Counted from the first letter of the stretch, positions 11,906-24,884 are shown. The stretch is DNA of 64,000 nt from Callipepla californica brunnescens (GCA_023055505.1 JALIRH010000026.1:6587591-6651590); one strand, 5' to 3'. A program made the numbers and translations. Notes: generated from the letters alone by a model not told the origin.

Positions 11906-14900
11906 GATGGGAAGCTGGCAAGTGATGCTTTTTCCCCTTTGTTCTTCTTTATTAATGTATTTGGAAAACACAGTTGAAATATTGACAAGCCGTGTGCATT
12001 ATCTGTAGTCTTTGGTTTGGTGAGGTTGCTGCGTTTTTCTTTGGGCTGGTTGCTAAGTTCTCTAGTCAGCCAAGATTTATCCATGTGTAACTTGAAGTTT
12101 GACTTGGTGTTTGACCAGTGTCACTTCTTTGCTTGGCTCTATCAACTGGCTCCATCTACCCTGTCACATTACATGGAAGATGTTTGTCTCTTTTTTTTCC
12201 TAAGTCCTTTTTCACCGGTCACATCTCTGTCAGTATTTTAATGTTTATTCCTACCTTCGGTTCCTTGTCACTGTCACCTCACTTAAGCTTTTAATGCTTC
12301 TTTTTGTGCTATGATGTATCTGATATGCAGGCCTCAAGCTGCAGATTGTCCTCCTTCAAAACCCCTCTAGAACATAGGTGCCTGCAAAAGCTTACCAGCA
12401 GGGAAGCAGCTGTACTGCACTGAAGTAACTGTTTTTCGTACTGTCCAGTGTTATCTCTTAGTTTCTTTCTTCTTTTTTCCATTGCTGAAATGGTAATTGT
12501 GTTTTGTGGTGGCATGGATGTTTTTCCCACCTTTCTTCCTCTTTATCTTCATTTATACGGTGCTGAACAGGATGGCTTGTTGTGTGGACGCCATAGCAAC
12601 GTGGACAATGAGAGGGATAATATTAATGGCTTTCTTTTCCATCCTCTTGTTTGCGTACTGTTTGCAGACCTCGTGAAGATTGAAGGCTGCAAGAAGCGAA
12701 GTTAATGCTATTTGGTGGTATGTTGTGGTGGTGTTTTTTGTTTCTTTAGCTTTTGGGTTGTTTTTCCCCCCCTTGCCTAATCGTCGAACTGTAATCTCAC
12801 GTTTGTAGCAAAGAAGAATAGGTGCATAACTTTCCTCCCTAATCTCACTAGGAACTTTGCTAAATCCTTGTCTTCAAACGAGGCAAGTTGCTGCTAAGAC
12901 TTACTGCGTACTTTTCACAAGTCATGCACAGAAGGAAACACTCATAATGTCATTTATGTCCTGTCCGTTTTGGGGCTTTCATTTGCAGGGCAGTGTTAAC
13001 ATTTCTGCTTCTGCGTGAACCCGAGTACCACAAACAGCTTGTGAATTTGACTGCTAGCTGTGTGTCTGGCATTCTGTATCACAGCTTGCAGACCAGGGGA
13101 AGCACGAGTGTGTGTTGCAGATACAGATGTGCCACTTAATGGATCCCCTTGAATTGGAGCACTTCTAGAAAGCATATCCCTCAAGTGTTGATTTATTCTC
13201 ATGCTCTTCTTGAATCTCAGTGCATTAGATATGTGTTTATCAGACATTTCACTTTCATGGCCGTGCATGATGAAAGTGCAAATCTATTTGTAGAGCCTTC
13301 TTAGATTTTGAGTTGGTTTCTATTCCCTCATATACTGTTCTTTAAGGGGGAGCATTTATGAATAGATGATGGATTTTTCCCAAAGCCTAGGATAATTGAA
13401 GTCTTATGCTAAGTAGTTCTTTTTTTTTATCTGGATAGATTACTGGTGGAGCAAGCTCGTTCCTAATATTCTCTCAATATTCTTCCACCTCTACTGTGTA
13501 CGTTGGTTGCTGCTTTAGATTCTGAATCCTGCGAAGCCCTGATGGGATCTCTGGAAATCATCCCCTGGACTATGGGAGTGATTGTAATTCAAATGAGCTA
13601 ACGGTAGTAATAAGATGACTCGATATATTCGCACTGTATGTAACCCAGCGGACAGTAGCTTGATATATTTCCTATATTTTGACCTTTCTCTGTGGAAACT
13701 GAAAGTTTCTGTCTGTAGCAGGTTGCATTTTACTATTGCTCTGTGTGAACAGTATCTCACACGTTGTATCAGAGCATAACATGAGCAAATAGTGATGCTG
13801 TTTCTGCTATGTGATTTGCAGACTTTGCTTTTAGGAGTGCTTTTTTTTCCCCCCCTCCCATTTCTCTGTTCTTTTCCCACCCAAGTATTTTCCTCTGTAT
13901 GTCTGAGTAGGAGTGCTTTTTTTCTAACACCTGGTGATTTCTTTTGGATCCAAGTGACGAAATAAACTTGTTTTATTTTTTAGGATGTGAAGTTACCGGG
14001 GTCTTTTATAGTCAGTGTATAGTCTGTAACCTTCAGTGAAGGTATTTCACGTTTTGAAGTAAAACTGAAATATTAACACTTAAGATTCACTGTTGAATTT
14101 TATTTGTATTTGATTTTATTTTGGCTGGAATGGACACTGTCATTAATTTCTAGATTTAATGTTTAGCTAACTAGTGTTTGGTTTTGTTTTTTTTTTGTTT
14201 GTATTTTAAGCTGCTGTGAAAAACTGTCTATTAGCTCCAAGGAATGTGTACTGCTGTCGTCATAACTTTTCTTTGCTTTATGCTGCTGGCTTGTTCTTCA
14301 GACCACCTTGTTGCATCTGTGTTCTGGGAATGGCTTTTCTTTGAGCTTTGCATTGTTGTAGTCCCAGAACCTCCCTGCATCCTCGTGCTCTTGACTCTGC
14401 TGTTAGCTAGGTCATGCAAAAGCAATACGAGTGTCTTTACTTGTCCTTGATTTCAGTGAATTTACAAGTCCAAAGTCACTTGTCTTATGTTTTAACTGCA
14501 CTAGATTATTCAAAAAACGCTCTAGGAAGGGGATGTTACAAACAAAATGCAACCTAAAAGAGTAAGTTAGTTCAGCTTCCTGGTAATATGCCTGCACAGC
14601 ACACGCTTCGACTTAATTCTTGAAAAAACGAACTGAACTTGAACATTTCCTCTAAATTAAGTTTGTTTACTTAGTGTTTTTCAGAGGTGTTTGCTTTCAG
14701 AGGATATTTGCATATGTCGTTCTGTCCCTCTGGATTTATGCTGGATTTTTTTTGTCGTTTACATATCAGCTAAATTGCAAATATGTGAGATGATGGTTTG
14801 CAGTTTGGTCTATGGAGATTTAATGATAAAATTAGAAATTACTGTCAATGCAGCCCCGTGCCAATTTGTTACTTTAGTTTCTCTGCCATTATACTTGCTG

Positions 14901-15513
14901 AGTACGTGGCAAACTCTTTCGTATTTCCATTGCCTCCTATTCAAGCACTTAGTGGGCGACAGTAGAACACCATACATCTGATGTCAGCCTGATGATGTTC
15001 TACTGGGAGAAGATTGACTCTGTATTTGTAACTTTCCTTTACTGCTAAGTAGCCAGACTCACTGCTGGCCCGGGACACAGAGTGCAGTGCAGAAAAACTT
15101 CTGCAATGTGCTTCTGCTGCATTAACATGGCTGCCTTTGTGATAGTCTGCCTGTCAGTAACATCATCAACTATGCTATGTGCTACAAGTTGCATGTAGCT
15201 TGTATGGGGTTTCATGCAGGCGAGTCATATCTTACTGGCATTTTTTTAGCTGTAACTGCAGTGCTCTTGTTAAGTAGTTTCTTTGCTTCAGTGTGTGGTG
15301 AATGGTGTATGTTACTGCAAATGGGAATGGCATTCCATACATGTGCAGTAGCAGCTGGAGCATGCCACAGCCTTACAGAGGTAAGGCAGCCTGGCATGTA
15401 CCCTGGGGGAAAAAGCTTCAAAACCAAGTACATTCCAAGGTCATTAATGTGTCACTGGCAGCAGGGTAGTTAGAGGGGGGCATTTAATTAGTATTAATTG
15501 CTCCCTGTTCACT

Positions 15514-15547
15514 GTGTGGCTTATGAAGGAGTGTGGCTTATGAAGGA
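15514..15547. repeat. 17-bp perfect tandem duplication
   Basis: gtgtggcttatgaagga occurs twice in direct succession (15514-15530 and 15531-15547) without mismatch, suggesting a recent slippage event. Confidence 0.85.
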
Positions 15548-16203
15548 TTTACTGAAAAGCACCTTGTGAAAAATGCAGTTTTGAGGGAAGTGCATCCTTT
15601 CTCATGCACTTAACCTCAGTTTACATAGGTTTTTCCATGCACGAGGCAGTGGTATCAATATTTTATTTCCATAATATTTGTGGAATTATAGAGGTATTTT
15701 AAGTACAAGGAGTGGCAGGAGAAAGAACCATGGGCAGAAGACAACGCTCCAGTATACGTTGTGCTTTTGAGGTTTTTTGCTAGTAGGAGAATAGGATATA
15801 TCTTGTGCAGAAGAGCAGGTTTATCAAGACTCTGATCTCTTCCTTTCTTTACTCTCCCCTCCCCTTTGTTCCGCTCTTTTTTCAGCTCATTTTTGTATGG
15901 GAGGTTTTGTTCTCAGACTGCATTTTTTTCCTCTTTGCAGCTTGTTGGCTACAGAGAGGAAAAAGTGACAGGTTTGAAATAAAGGTAATGATAGGTAATG
16001 GTTCTTATTTCTCTGCCAGTACAATCAGAGAAAAGCACTCAAAGCACTTTGATATGATAGCTCTAGTACAAAATAAAGTAAGCAGGTGAAGATGAAGAGA
16101 ATTAACGGTGTAAAGGAAGAACCGTGTTGTTTTATAAAACTAAAAGATAGTTTAGGATTAGGAATTTGTTTTCTAATATTTAGTGTCATCTTTATTTCCC
16201 ATG

Positions 16204-16229
16204 TTTTTTTTTTTTTTTTTTTTTTTTTT
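16204..16229. repeat. Poly(T) tract, 26 bases
   Basis: This is the longest uninterrupted T run in the window. It could be the reverse complement of a retroposon tail, but no retroposon body is recognisable on either side. The true length is uncertain because such tracts are sequenced poorly. Confidence 0.85.
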
Positions 16230-17589
16230 CCAGCCCTTTTGCAGTTCTTTTTAATTAATCAGACTTGGAAAAAAATGAACAAAAAAAACCCATGAGTGCC
16301 CTAATAACCCTGTGTATGCTCATATGTTATGTAGATAAAATAAGCAGTTAAAATCACCTTGTCTTCTTCCTCTTAGGACCCTTCGGAATGACACCTTGCT
16401 TAATTGAGTGGTTGTGCTTTATGGAGTTTTTCCATTGCTGAAGAATCCATCAGAGCCTTTGGTAAGCTATGTTGTTTTCTGACATTTCCTGCTCTATGCA
16501 GCAGCTTTACATGTATTGTTCTACTGTCACTTTTAAGTTACGGTTCAATGTGGTTATTTCTGAAATGTGTGGACTTAGGAATACATCCAATGGCACAAAC
16601 AGAATTGACTTCAACTGTTAGATTTGCCCTTGACTAGTGTGGAAAAAGACCTTTGTACAAATAGTCAGTTGTTCTGATAAAGCTCTTCATGTCGCCATGT
16701 CATCTTTCCTCATGAGAAAGGACCACCTGCACTTCTTCGAACTATGTCAGTGGCCACGTGTGATAATGTGATCTGAAAGTGCTGGTAACTATGAGTGTTG
16801 TACAAATTCTTCTTTCAGCTTTATCCTTTCAACTTCATCTGTTTATTGTATTAACTTTTAAGAGGTCCCTGATCTGAGTATCTCTCTTTTTGTTGTGTTG
16901 TTCTTTCTGTTAGTGTGTGATCCATGATGTACACGGTTAATGCGGCTGACGGTGAATTTTCCATGTTTAAATGAGAATTTAATTTCCGTTCTTATGAAAT
17001 AAATTTGCATTTCCGAGGGGGTTTTTGCTTTGGAACAAAATTGGAAGCTCACTCTAGACGAGCTGATGGCAAAGCAATGAGAGTTGTGGCCGGAGAGTCC
17101 ATAGTCCTGAGTCCTTGGTCAGCCTAATTTGGATGAGGATCTTGCGATCTCACACAGAAGACCCAGTAGTTGATGTGAGTGAGAAGTCTCTTCTTGAGGT
17201 ATTGACTATTAATTGGGTAGGCTAGGCTTTTTCACTTCATCTAGGTTTTTTGTTATTTTTTCTTTTTTTAAACTTCAAAAGGCTCTAGTTTTATCCCACC
17301 GTACTTGATCTTCAAAGAACTTTCCTGGCTTTAGATTTGATACTGTGTGATGCCAAACACATTCTGTAAGGTGTTGAGTGCTTCTCCTTATTCTTGCGTT
17401 TTCACACTAGTTGGTCTTGTTACCTAATTAAACCAGCTTCTGCCAGGATCTCTTGAGTATAAAATTAGTTCACATACGTTATAGCTTGTAGAATCTAATT
17501 AATACCTTTTACCGTTTATTATTATGTCATGTATTTCTTAATTTGTCTTAACCTCTTTTTTCTGCTTTTGTTACTTATTTTTTTTTAAT

Positions 17590-17890
17590 GCAGGTTGGAA
17601 CAGTTTACCTTTTTCCCCCTCCATAAGTGATACTGTTTCTTAATCATGCTGTATGATTGTTCTATTTAGTACGTATTCCCAGACCAATTATTTTATGTTT
17701 TTCTGCGCTGAACTACATTTGCCATCTGCTGGCCTCATTACCTAAATTATCCAAATCCTTTGGAACTTGATTGTCGTATTCCTCATTATTTGCTCTGGCT
17801 GTTACTTTGGTATCATTTTAAAATTGGGAATCTCACTGTGATAGCTATTGAGCAAGTCAGTGGCAGAAGTAATGATCTGACAAATTTCAA
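17590..17890 (-). mobile_element. Ancient CR1/L3-like LINE relic (reverse-transcriptase region)
   Basis: Read on the minus strand, this stretch follows the order of an old CR1-type ORF2 segment. Landmarks on the + strand are ctgaactacatttgccatct (from about 17708), ccaaatcctttggaacttga (from about 17751), then tttggtatcattttaaaatt (about 17807-17826). The last is the reverse complement of the codons for the KFADDTK reverse-transcriptase catalytic box, here mutated. The order and spacing fit remembered avian and reptilian relics, but indels and stops are frequent and no frame is open. The left boundary is uncertain and similarity may extend to about 17390. Confidence 0.55.
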
Positions 17891-18563
17891 GTTTTAAGGT
17901 AAATTTTACACTCAGACTACATTAGGTCACCATGTATTTATTTGATAAGCTGCGTGGTAAAATGTGATTCTGAAGAGTGCTGAAATGTATTGCAAGGGAA
18001 TGAATGCCTTCCATTTTTGTTGACATTATTTCAGCTGTATGAGGCATATGAACCATTTCAGTTTCCCAAATCGTGATGAAGAGAAGGAGAGTTTCCTCTT
18101 TTTGCGGACACTGAGGCAGAAAAATGTGGCACATAAAAGGATGTAATAGAAAATAGTATCACAAGTAGAGCTCCTGTCTAGAGCTTGATTTGCCAGTCAA
18201 AATAATCTGCTGTGGTATTGACAATGAGATCTTGTAATGTTTTCCTTCTGACTTGCCAGTATTCACAGGGAAAGGCAGGTGCCAGCTATCAGTTTAAAGA
18301 ATATAAATGTCAATTAAGTTAACTTCACGCTGAACAGTGTGTGATGTTATCCATAGTTTGTTATTGATTTGATATTGAAAACTAACTTTATGATAGGTCT
18401 TGCTGCATTCCTGGTTTTGCTAATTAAATAAACTGAGGATTCCTCTTATGGTGTGAAGATGTCTTACAAGTTATGGAATTAGTTTTTAATATGCCCTCAA
18501 TATTTGCTACTAATCAAAAGCTGTGCTTACAGAGAATGCTTCACAAAGCAACAAAAAAAAGAT

Positions 18564-18579
18564 GGGGGGGGGGGGGGGG
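18564..18579. repeat. Poly(G) tract, 16 bases
   Basis: Sixteen consecutive G. It is long enough to form G-quadruplex structures and to be length-variable or miscounted in an assembly. Confidence 0.85.
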
Positions 18580-18743
18580 AGTCATTAGTCCTTAACCCAA
18601 ACACTGACTTCAGACTTCTGTTTAAAAAAAAATATAAAATAGAGTCCAAAAACATAGGATCACATGAAGGCTTATGTTGGAGGGGTTTCTATTTTGAGTA
18701 ACCTGCTTCTCTTTCTATCCAGCGTTCACTGAGTGCTGCCCAT

Positions 18744-18778
18744 TCTCTTTTTTCTTTCTTTCTTTCTTTATTTTTTTT
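18744..18778. repeat. (TTTC)n microsatellite with T-rich end
   Basis: About four TTTC units are followed by TTTA and a T run: a pure pyrimidine simple repeat interrupted by one A. Confidence 0.75.
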
Positions 18779-19897
18779 AAGAGCAAATTACATGATGTCG
18801 AAGCAAGTACAGTTTTTTCTCATTTAAGCAGAAAGCACTAATATCCATTGGAAGTGCCACTATGAATGTTTACCCTGATCATCCTGGTAATGTAGGAATG
18901 CACTTCAGCTGTGTTTGTTTCCTCATGATTAGTGATGTGTATGTGAAACTCTGCCTCCTGTGTAGACTGACACCCAATGGAAGTACTTCTAGTCACAAAT
19001 CCAAGGGCTGTATACTCTATAGTTTTGCTTTGTGCTGAAGTACAGGGAAGCATCTGTGTGTGGGGCAACTACAGATCAAGGCTTGGGATCTGGTTTGACT
19101 TCTCTTCCAAGCCACATGGTATTCCATACTCCTTCACATCTGCCTTTTCAGTATAAGATCAATCCATAGTTTCTGGGGCAGCCTTTAGGCACATCATTAC
19201 TGTTGTGAAAAATGAATAGAGCCTAGATTGGACTTCACACATCTCTTTTGGTGAACTGTAAGAGATAAAAATAGCTTAGCTGAAGGATAACTTCATTTCA
19301 GATTTGAACACGTTCAAATATGGTGTTCTGTATATTTATTTTTAACTATGGTGTATAGGGTGGTGCATTCACTGAATCTTATTTTCTGAAATTCAGTATA
19401 TTTATATCAGGAAATAATAAATGAAGAAAGAGGTCATGGAAAAGCAAACTACATAATGTGTTAAAAATTCCTGCAAAGGAATTGCAGGGAATCCAGATGG
19501 CCTTTGTTAGGTGGACATTTAAGTTTCCTTCTGAATATAAAGGTTTTGCCATGTTTTATTATATAGTCAGTTGAAAAACTCATGAACTGATTTCATTGTA
19601 GAAGCAATTTTGCCTAAAGTCAGACATTACAGTGCATGAAGTAGTCTGTCTTGTGTTTTGGGTTTTGTTTGTTTTTCTAAGTTGGTTTTGCTACGTAGAA
19701 TAAAAATAAAGGGAAAGGCATTAAACATGTGTAGGAGTTTATTTTCAGCACAATTTCCCTTGTAAATAATAATGTTCCTGTTAAACAGTGTTTGCTATGC
19801 ATGATGGCTCAGATGCATTACAAGTTCTGTTACAATCTCAGATTTCATATAGCAGATCAAGTTTGAGTTTCCCAAATGTGCTGTATAAGTTTTATTT

Positions 19898-19919
19898 AAA
19901 AAAAAAAAAAAAAAAAAAA
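19898..19919. repeat. Poly(A) tract, 22 bases
   Basis: Twenty-two consecutive A, followed by further A-rich sequence to about 19950. The preceding 100 bases show no recognisable retroposed gene. Confidence 0.85.
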
Positions 19920-22498
19920 CCTACCACAAAAAATAAAAATTAAAAAAAAAGCTACCAAGACAGACCCAGGTGCTGTAGTGGCTGTACGTGGTGGGCTCAG
20001 CTGTGGGCACTAACCTCCTGATCACTTGGTGAATTGAAGAAGAGGGACTTCTTACATTGTGTTCGGCATCTGTCTTTGAGTGATGCTGGTTATGGGAAGT
20101 GACGTTTTTGTTTCCCAGTAAGAGCTGAAAGCTCTGATGTTTCACAGGAGTAGCTCCCTCCCCTTTCTAAATGCATGCGCTTTCTTGACCCTCAACACTA
20201 ACATAAACTTTTTAAAGATTAATTATGCTGTGTGTATGTAAACTCCTGGTTGTAGGGAAATGGAAGCTGGCATCTCAGAGGGAGGACAAGGCATTATAAA
20301 CTCCTGACTCTTTCCCCCACTGCCCACAGCTATTGTAGCTGAGGTCACCTAGCTAATCAAGCACAAAGAGCACATCACAACTGAAACAAACAAATCAAGC
20401 AAATGAAGCTGCTGATAAGAGACACCACTAAAGAAATAGCTCTTCTCAAGGCTTCTTTAATTTTATTAACACTCTCATTCATTTGCTTTTCTCTTTCTTC
20501 AAGCTTTTTTTCTTCTGTGATTTCTTCATGTGTCTACTGCTGCCAGGTGTATGCACATACATTCAGATGGAGGTTTTATGTACAATTTTTCTTCACGGAT
20601 TGAAAAACAGATCACAGAATCACAGATCATGTGGATGCAGATTAAAGCCTCTTGTGCAGGAATTAATTTAATAAAGAGAGATTTTTCTTGGTGACGTACA
20701 TTTCTTCCCAACAAAGCCAGACCATTCACCTAAGAAAAAGGGTTAGATAGCTATATGTTATGTGGGAGGTGGGAAATCCTTGCTTGCTGTTTTTTCAAGT
20801 TAGCGAGGTTCCTGGGTCATTCTCAATAAATTCTGACCTAGCCATCTCTTTCCTTTTCTGCTGCTTTTGCCTCACTTCTCTGTGAGAAACACAGTATTTG
20901 TTTTCATCACTCTGATGAAGAGCTGTGTCTGGCTAGACTTCCTTAAAGTTTACCTCTGGAAGAATAAAAAAGGAATAAAACATTGTGGAAGGACTCTCTG
21001 TGTGTGCACTCATAGGATGAGGCTGATATTATTTTTTTTTTTAATGTAGCATTACTTGATCCTATAAATACTTTGCAGTTAGAACTAATTTTAATTCTGT
21101 GATAGAAGATGTTTCCAATTACAGTGCAAGTAAACGTTGATTTTCCTGTCCAATTTCTGCTGCTTGAAGTAGAACTGGTGACCTAAGTTACTGTCGTGTT
21201 TCTCCCATGGCAACTTAATATTCCTTCCAGAACAGCTAAGGGCGAGTATCGGAGTAGATGAAGTTCTTTCCCTACTTAATCTTGCTATTCCTTTGGAAAT
21301 AATGAGTTGGTTACTTCACTGCTCTGTGCTTCACTTGGTCAAGGAAGCTGAGCAAGAAATATAGAAGAAAACTGCATACTAAGGACAGGAAATAATAATG
21401 AAAAATAAAAAGATTAAAGTGTTTCCCACCCCTTCTTCCATGATAGAAGCAGAGACAAAGATTCATCTGAAGGTTTCTCAGCACAAATGGGGAAAAAAAA
21501 TCCCAAGTTGCTACAAGGTTGTGGAAAAGGTTATTTTGTGAACAGCAAGGTGCTGAGAAGCCAAGAAGCAGAGGATTACGTCTGTGCCTCTTCTCACAGA
21601 GAAAGAAGTGAGAGCAGGATCCAAAGAAATCATGATTAGAGACACAGAGGGGGAGATAACCTTTTACAAATGGAGTGCAAATGGTACTAATTTTATTTTG
21701 TAAGTCAAATGATGTGTGCTAGTGGTGAGGAATTGCACGAGGTCCTGACAAAGCTGAGTGTGTGTGGAGAAAGGGGGCAGGTGAGTTTTCAGAATAAGTA
21801 GGAGTGAAGGAATCATCTGCATACAATACTTCACAACCATACCAACAAAATACCAAACCATGCAATTGCAACAGAGAAGGAATATCTTGGAGCCTGTTAA
21901 AAGATTTCTTAATTTTTATTTTAATTTTTGCTCAGTGTGCAAAGCAGAAGCTAAAGAACCTGGAAAATGTAGGGCATTATGACAAGGTTAAGGCCAGCAC
22001 CTTGGCATGAGATAAAGTTCTGGGTATTTTTTACACAGCAGACAGAAAACTTCTGAAACATTTCATAAGGTGGTTGGGCAAGTAGAAAATTTCAGCAGGT
22101 TTGAAAGAGATTAGATGATGTACAACAGGTCAATAAATAGATATTTAAGCATTAGACAGGGATGTGTCCTCTTGCATCCCTAATAAAACACTTTCTGATG
22201 CTGTTGAAATGTTAGAGGAATGGATTGAAAACAGTGATAGGCTTGCTTGTTCTTTCTGAATAATGTTCCTTAATACCGCTCTCAGGGACAAAGCTGTGAG
22301 CTAGATCGTCTGATGCAGTAGGACAAAGGCTCAGCCAAAACAGAAGTACTGCTGAGAGATGGAGAGGAGTGCTGCTGGAGGGCTGGGAGCAAGATACTAG
22401 ATTTGGAAAGATGGTGGGGAATGAGGCAGGACTGTTGTGCAGACTTGGGTGCTGGAAGGAAGGGTGAAAAGGTGAGCCAAAGATCATTGTAGTAAGAA

Positions 22499-23065
22499 GA
22501 GTGGTGGCCAGCAGGGACTTGGAAGTGACCATTCCTCTCTGCTCTGCCCTTTCGAGGACCCAGCTGGAGTATTGCAGCCGGGTCTGGGGTCCCTGGTACA
22601 GGAAAGTTGTGGAGAGGGTCCAGAATAGGGTCTCAAAGGTGATCAGAGGGCTGTAGAACTTGCCCTATGGTGATAGGCTGAGGGAGCTGCGTTTGTTCAG
22701 CCTGAAGAAGAGAAGGCTGCGAGGAGATCTTGTTGCAGCCTTCCGGTATTGAAAAGTGAGTTGTAAAAGGGGGGGGGTAATCAACTTTTCACAAGGGTGG
22801 ACAGCGATAGGACAAGGAGGAGTGGTTTAGACTGTGTGTCTGGGAGAAACTCTTCACAGGGAGAGCAGTGAGGTGCTGGAACAGGCTGCCCTGAGAGGCT
22901 TTGGATGCTTCGTCCCAGGAGGTGTTTGAGACTGGGTTGAATGGTGCCCCAAGCAATGTAGTCTAGTACCAGATCTGCAGGTTGATGGCCCTGCTTACAG
23001 CAGGGGGATTGGAACTTGATGATCTTTGGGGTTCCTTCCAATCCAAGCCATTCCTATGATTCTGC
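22499..23065 (+). mobile_element. CR1 LINE, 5'-truncated 3' end with internal deletion
   Basis: The sequence follows the chicken CR1 3' region in order: gtggtggccagcagggact, then gtctggggtccctggtacag, gttcagcctgaagaagagaa and gataggacaaggaggag. It continues with ggtgctggaacaggctgccc and gatgatctttggggttcctt, and ends at the CR1-specific terminus ccattcctatgattctg. It covers the very end of ORF2 and the 3' UTR. About 50 bases between the gataggacaagg landmark and the aggctgccc landmark appear to be missing relative to the consensus. A 9-base G run lies at 22771-22779. Copies like this arise by incomplete reverse transcription and are inactive. Confidence 0.93.
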
Positions 23066-24539
23066 AAGTAGCAGAAATAGTGTCTGTGGCAAATTCACAC
23101 CCCTCAGTAAGCTGTACATAATGGAAAGTGCTGATCGGTCTGTCTGACACAAGGAGTGGGAAGAATGAGGTCCTAAACATGAGAAGGAACAAAGCTGTAA
23201 CATGATACTTCTCTAAGCAAATCTACAGTTTTTGATAGGTCTAGCTGAGAGCACCTTGATTGGTCTAGAATTAAAAAAAAACAAGTAATCTTCAGGGTTG
23301 GGTTGCTGCTGCTAAGATGTTAGAACTGATATATTATCCAGGTGGTTATTGTAGCTTAAAACATTGTTTGTGAGTTGTAGTGACTAACAGTTACTGTGCA
23401 ATCTGATTACGCAAAGGTGAGGAAATATGTTATGGGCCCAGTTTAGTTAGTCTTCCTTGGTCTCACATGCTCCTTGTCTTTTTGTGAATTGCATGTGGAT
23501 CTGCAGCTTGTTGCTTCCCTTGAAGACCAGAAAGAAACAAGAACCCCAGAGTATTATATGTTTTCTGTGGGTCAGAGCTGTTTCGGCCCTTGTGGAAATG
23601 GTATGAGCAGCTCATCGCTCTCAGCTTCACAGTTAGAGAGATCATTGGTAACGCTTCTAGTTCTACCTCACCGTATCAATGGCTCTGAATGGCTGATTTC
23701 TCTGCTTCCTGAGAGTAGACAGCTTTAGAAAAGGAGGTTATACTCGTACAGGTGAAGGAGACTCCTGTGGGGCCCCTGACCTGCAGGCACAGTTGCTCAA
23801 AGCAAGCAGCTCTGCAGCTGATGTCTTTCTGACCTACCTCTGCAAATAAAAAGGAGGAGTTCACAACGTGATCTGTTGCCAGTATTTTCAGCTGAACAAA
23901 TGGAGATCTCTGACTTTTTGAAGTTTCTAAGGTGAGGAGCGAGTAAGGAAACCTTGCACCATTATCTCAAAGAGCAGACAGAAGGGAGTTGTATGTGATG
24001 TTTTCTGCAGGACTTACAATTCAGGTGAGCCTGCATTTCTCTTTTTTCAGTCGTATCAGAGATCTTTGTGGTGATTTGTGGTAGTATTTTCTAGATGTTG
24101 CACTCTCAATTCAGGGCAGTGGGAGTGAAGGGAAGTTAGTTCTGAGGTCTTGGACTGCATTCCTCTTCTGTGTTGGAGGGTTTTTCAGTTTGCTTTTTCA
24201 CATTCACTCTCTAGGGCACCTGGAGCTGCACTGGAGAAGAGCTAGAACGTGGCAGAGCTTTTTACATAGCCACAGTGTTAAATGCAGCATACCATGGCTA
24301 GGCAGGAGATGGTTTTCTTTTGTAATTTCCGAGAGGGTTTGGAATTACCACGTGCTGTAGCATCTGGGGGCTGCAAAGCAGAGTAGCAATTGTTACTCTA
24401 ACAACTAGTTTTGAAGAGTCTGGATTTGATTGAATCTAGGTGGCTCAGTGGCTAAAGTCATGAGACTCTATCCTTGTACTTCTGCCAAGTCCTTTTGGTG
24501 TGCAGAGCATTGTTGGGGTTAATACTGCAGAGCGAGATT

Positions 24540-24556
24540 AAAAAAAAAAAAAAAAA
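24540..24556. repeat. Poly(A) run, 17 bases
   Basis: Direct observation. It is followed by unique sequence; no target-site duplication was found by eye. Confidence 0.8.
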
Positions 24557-24866
24557 GTGAAGGTATTAAGGCATAAGTAAAGCTGCAGTTTAAGACTCTG
24601 AATGAAGAAGGTACAGGAATGTTCTATCTGTACCTTACATGTGGATTTTAACTGTCACAGAGATATGAGATGCTAATAAATGTAAATGAATCCTGTTAAA
24701 AAAAATCAACTAAAATTGTATTTTTACTTTGTAAGTTGGCCTTTTTTAATGTGCTTTTTTAGGAAGCTGTGAAGAATGAAACGTTCTCTCTCCTTTCTCT
24801 AGTTTGCTAAATAGGCTGTGGAGAAGATGATGGTATTCTGTGCGTTTCTTCAGTAGAGCACGGGGC

Positions 24867-24884
24867 CCACGCTGTACAGCGTGG
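24867..24884. repeat. Perfect 18-bp palindrome
   Basis: CCACGCTGTACAGCGTGG equals its own reverse complement. A GGGCCC palindrome (24863-24868) overlaps its left edge. An 18-bp perfect palindrome is expected about 0.2 times in 64 kb of random sequence, so it is mildly unusual, and it is more GC-rich than its surroundings. Confidence 0.85.

Larger units (their letters stand above)
11906..17589. other. Non-coding, no recognisable gene
   Basis: No supported exon or RNA gene is visible. Contents noted: a 17-bp tandem pair at 15514-15547 and a 26-base T run at 16204-16229. The minus-strand frame at 13515-13880 (121 codons) has composition unlike a protein and no splice context. The stretch from about 17390 may be a degraded extension of the LINE relic that follows, but I cannot align it with confidence. 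Confidence 0.5.
17891..22498. other. Non-coding, no recognisable gene
   Basis: No supported exon is visible. The stretch holds simple tracts: 16 G at 18564-18579, (TTTC)n at 18744-18778 and 22 A at 19898-19919. A short stretch at 20605-20650 carries two cacaga-type repeats that faintly recall a reversed CR1 end; I do not call it. Confidence 0.5.

Noticed and set aside
13515..13880. 121-codon minus frame
   Set aside because: No splice sites, no start context and no family resemblance. The length is within chance for six frames over 64 kb.
17845..17861. agcaagtcagtggcaga, matching a MIR core variant
   Set aside because: It sits inside the longer CR1/L3-like alignment, which explains it better. 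The MIR landmarks upstream are missing.
20605..20650. Reversed CR1 3' end (cacagaatcacagatcatg)
   Set aside because: Only about 20 bases resemble the terminal repeats. The adjacent UTR landmarks of CR1 are absent.
24441..24451. tRNA or SINE head: tggctcagtgg followed by ctaaagtcatg
   Set aside because: It matches the A-box consensus, but no B box, acceptor-stem pairing or convincing SINE body follows. At most a decayed SINE head.
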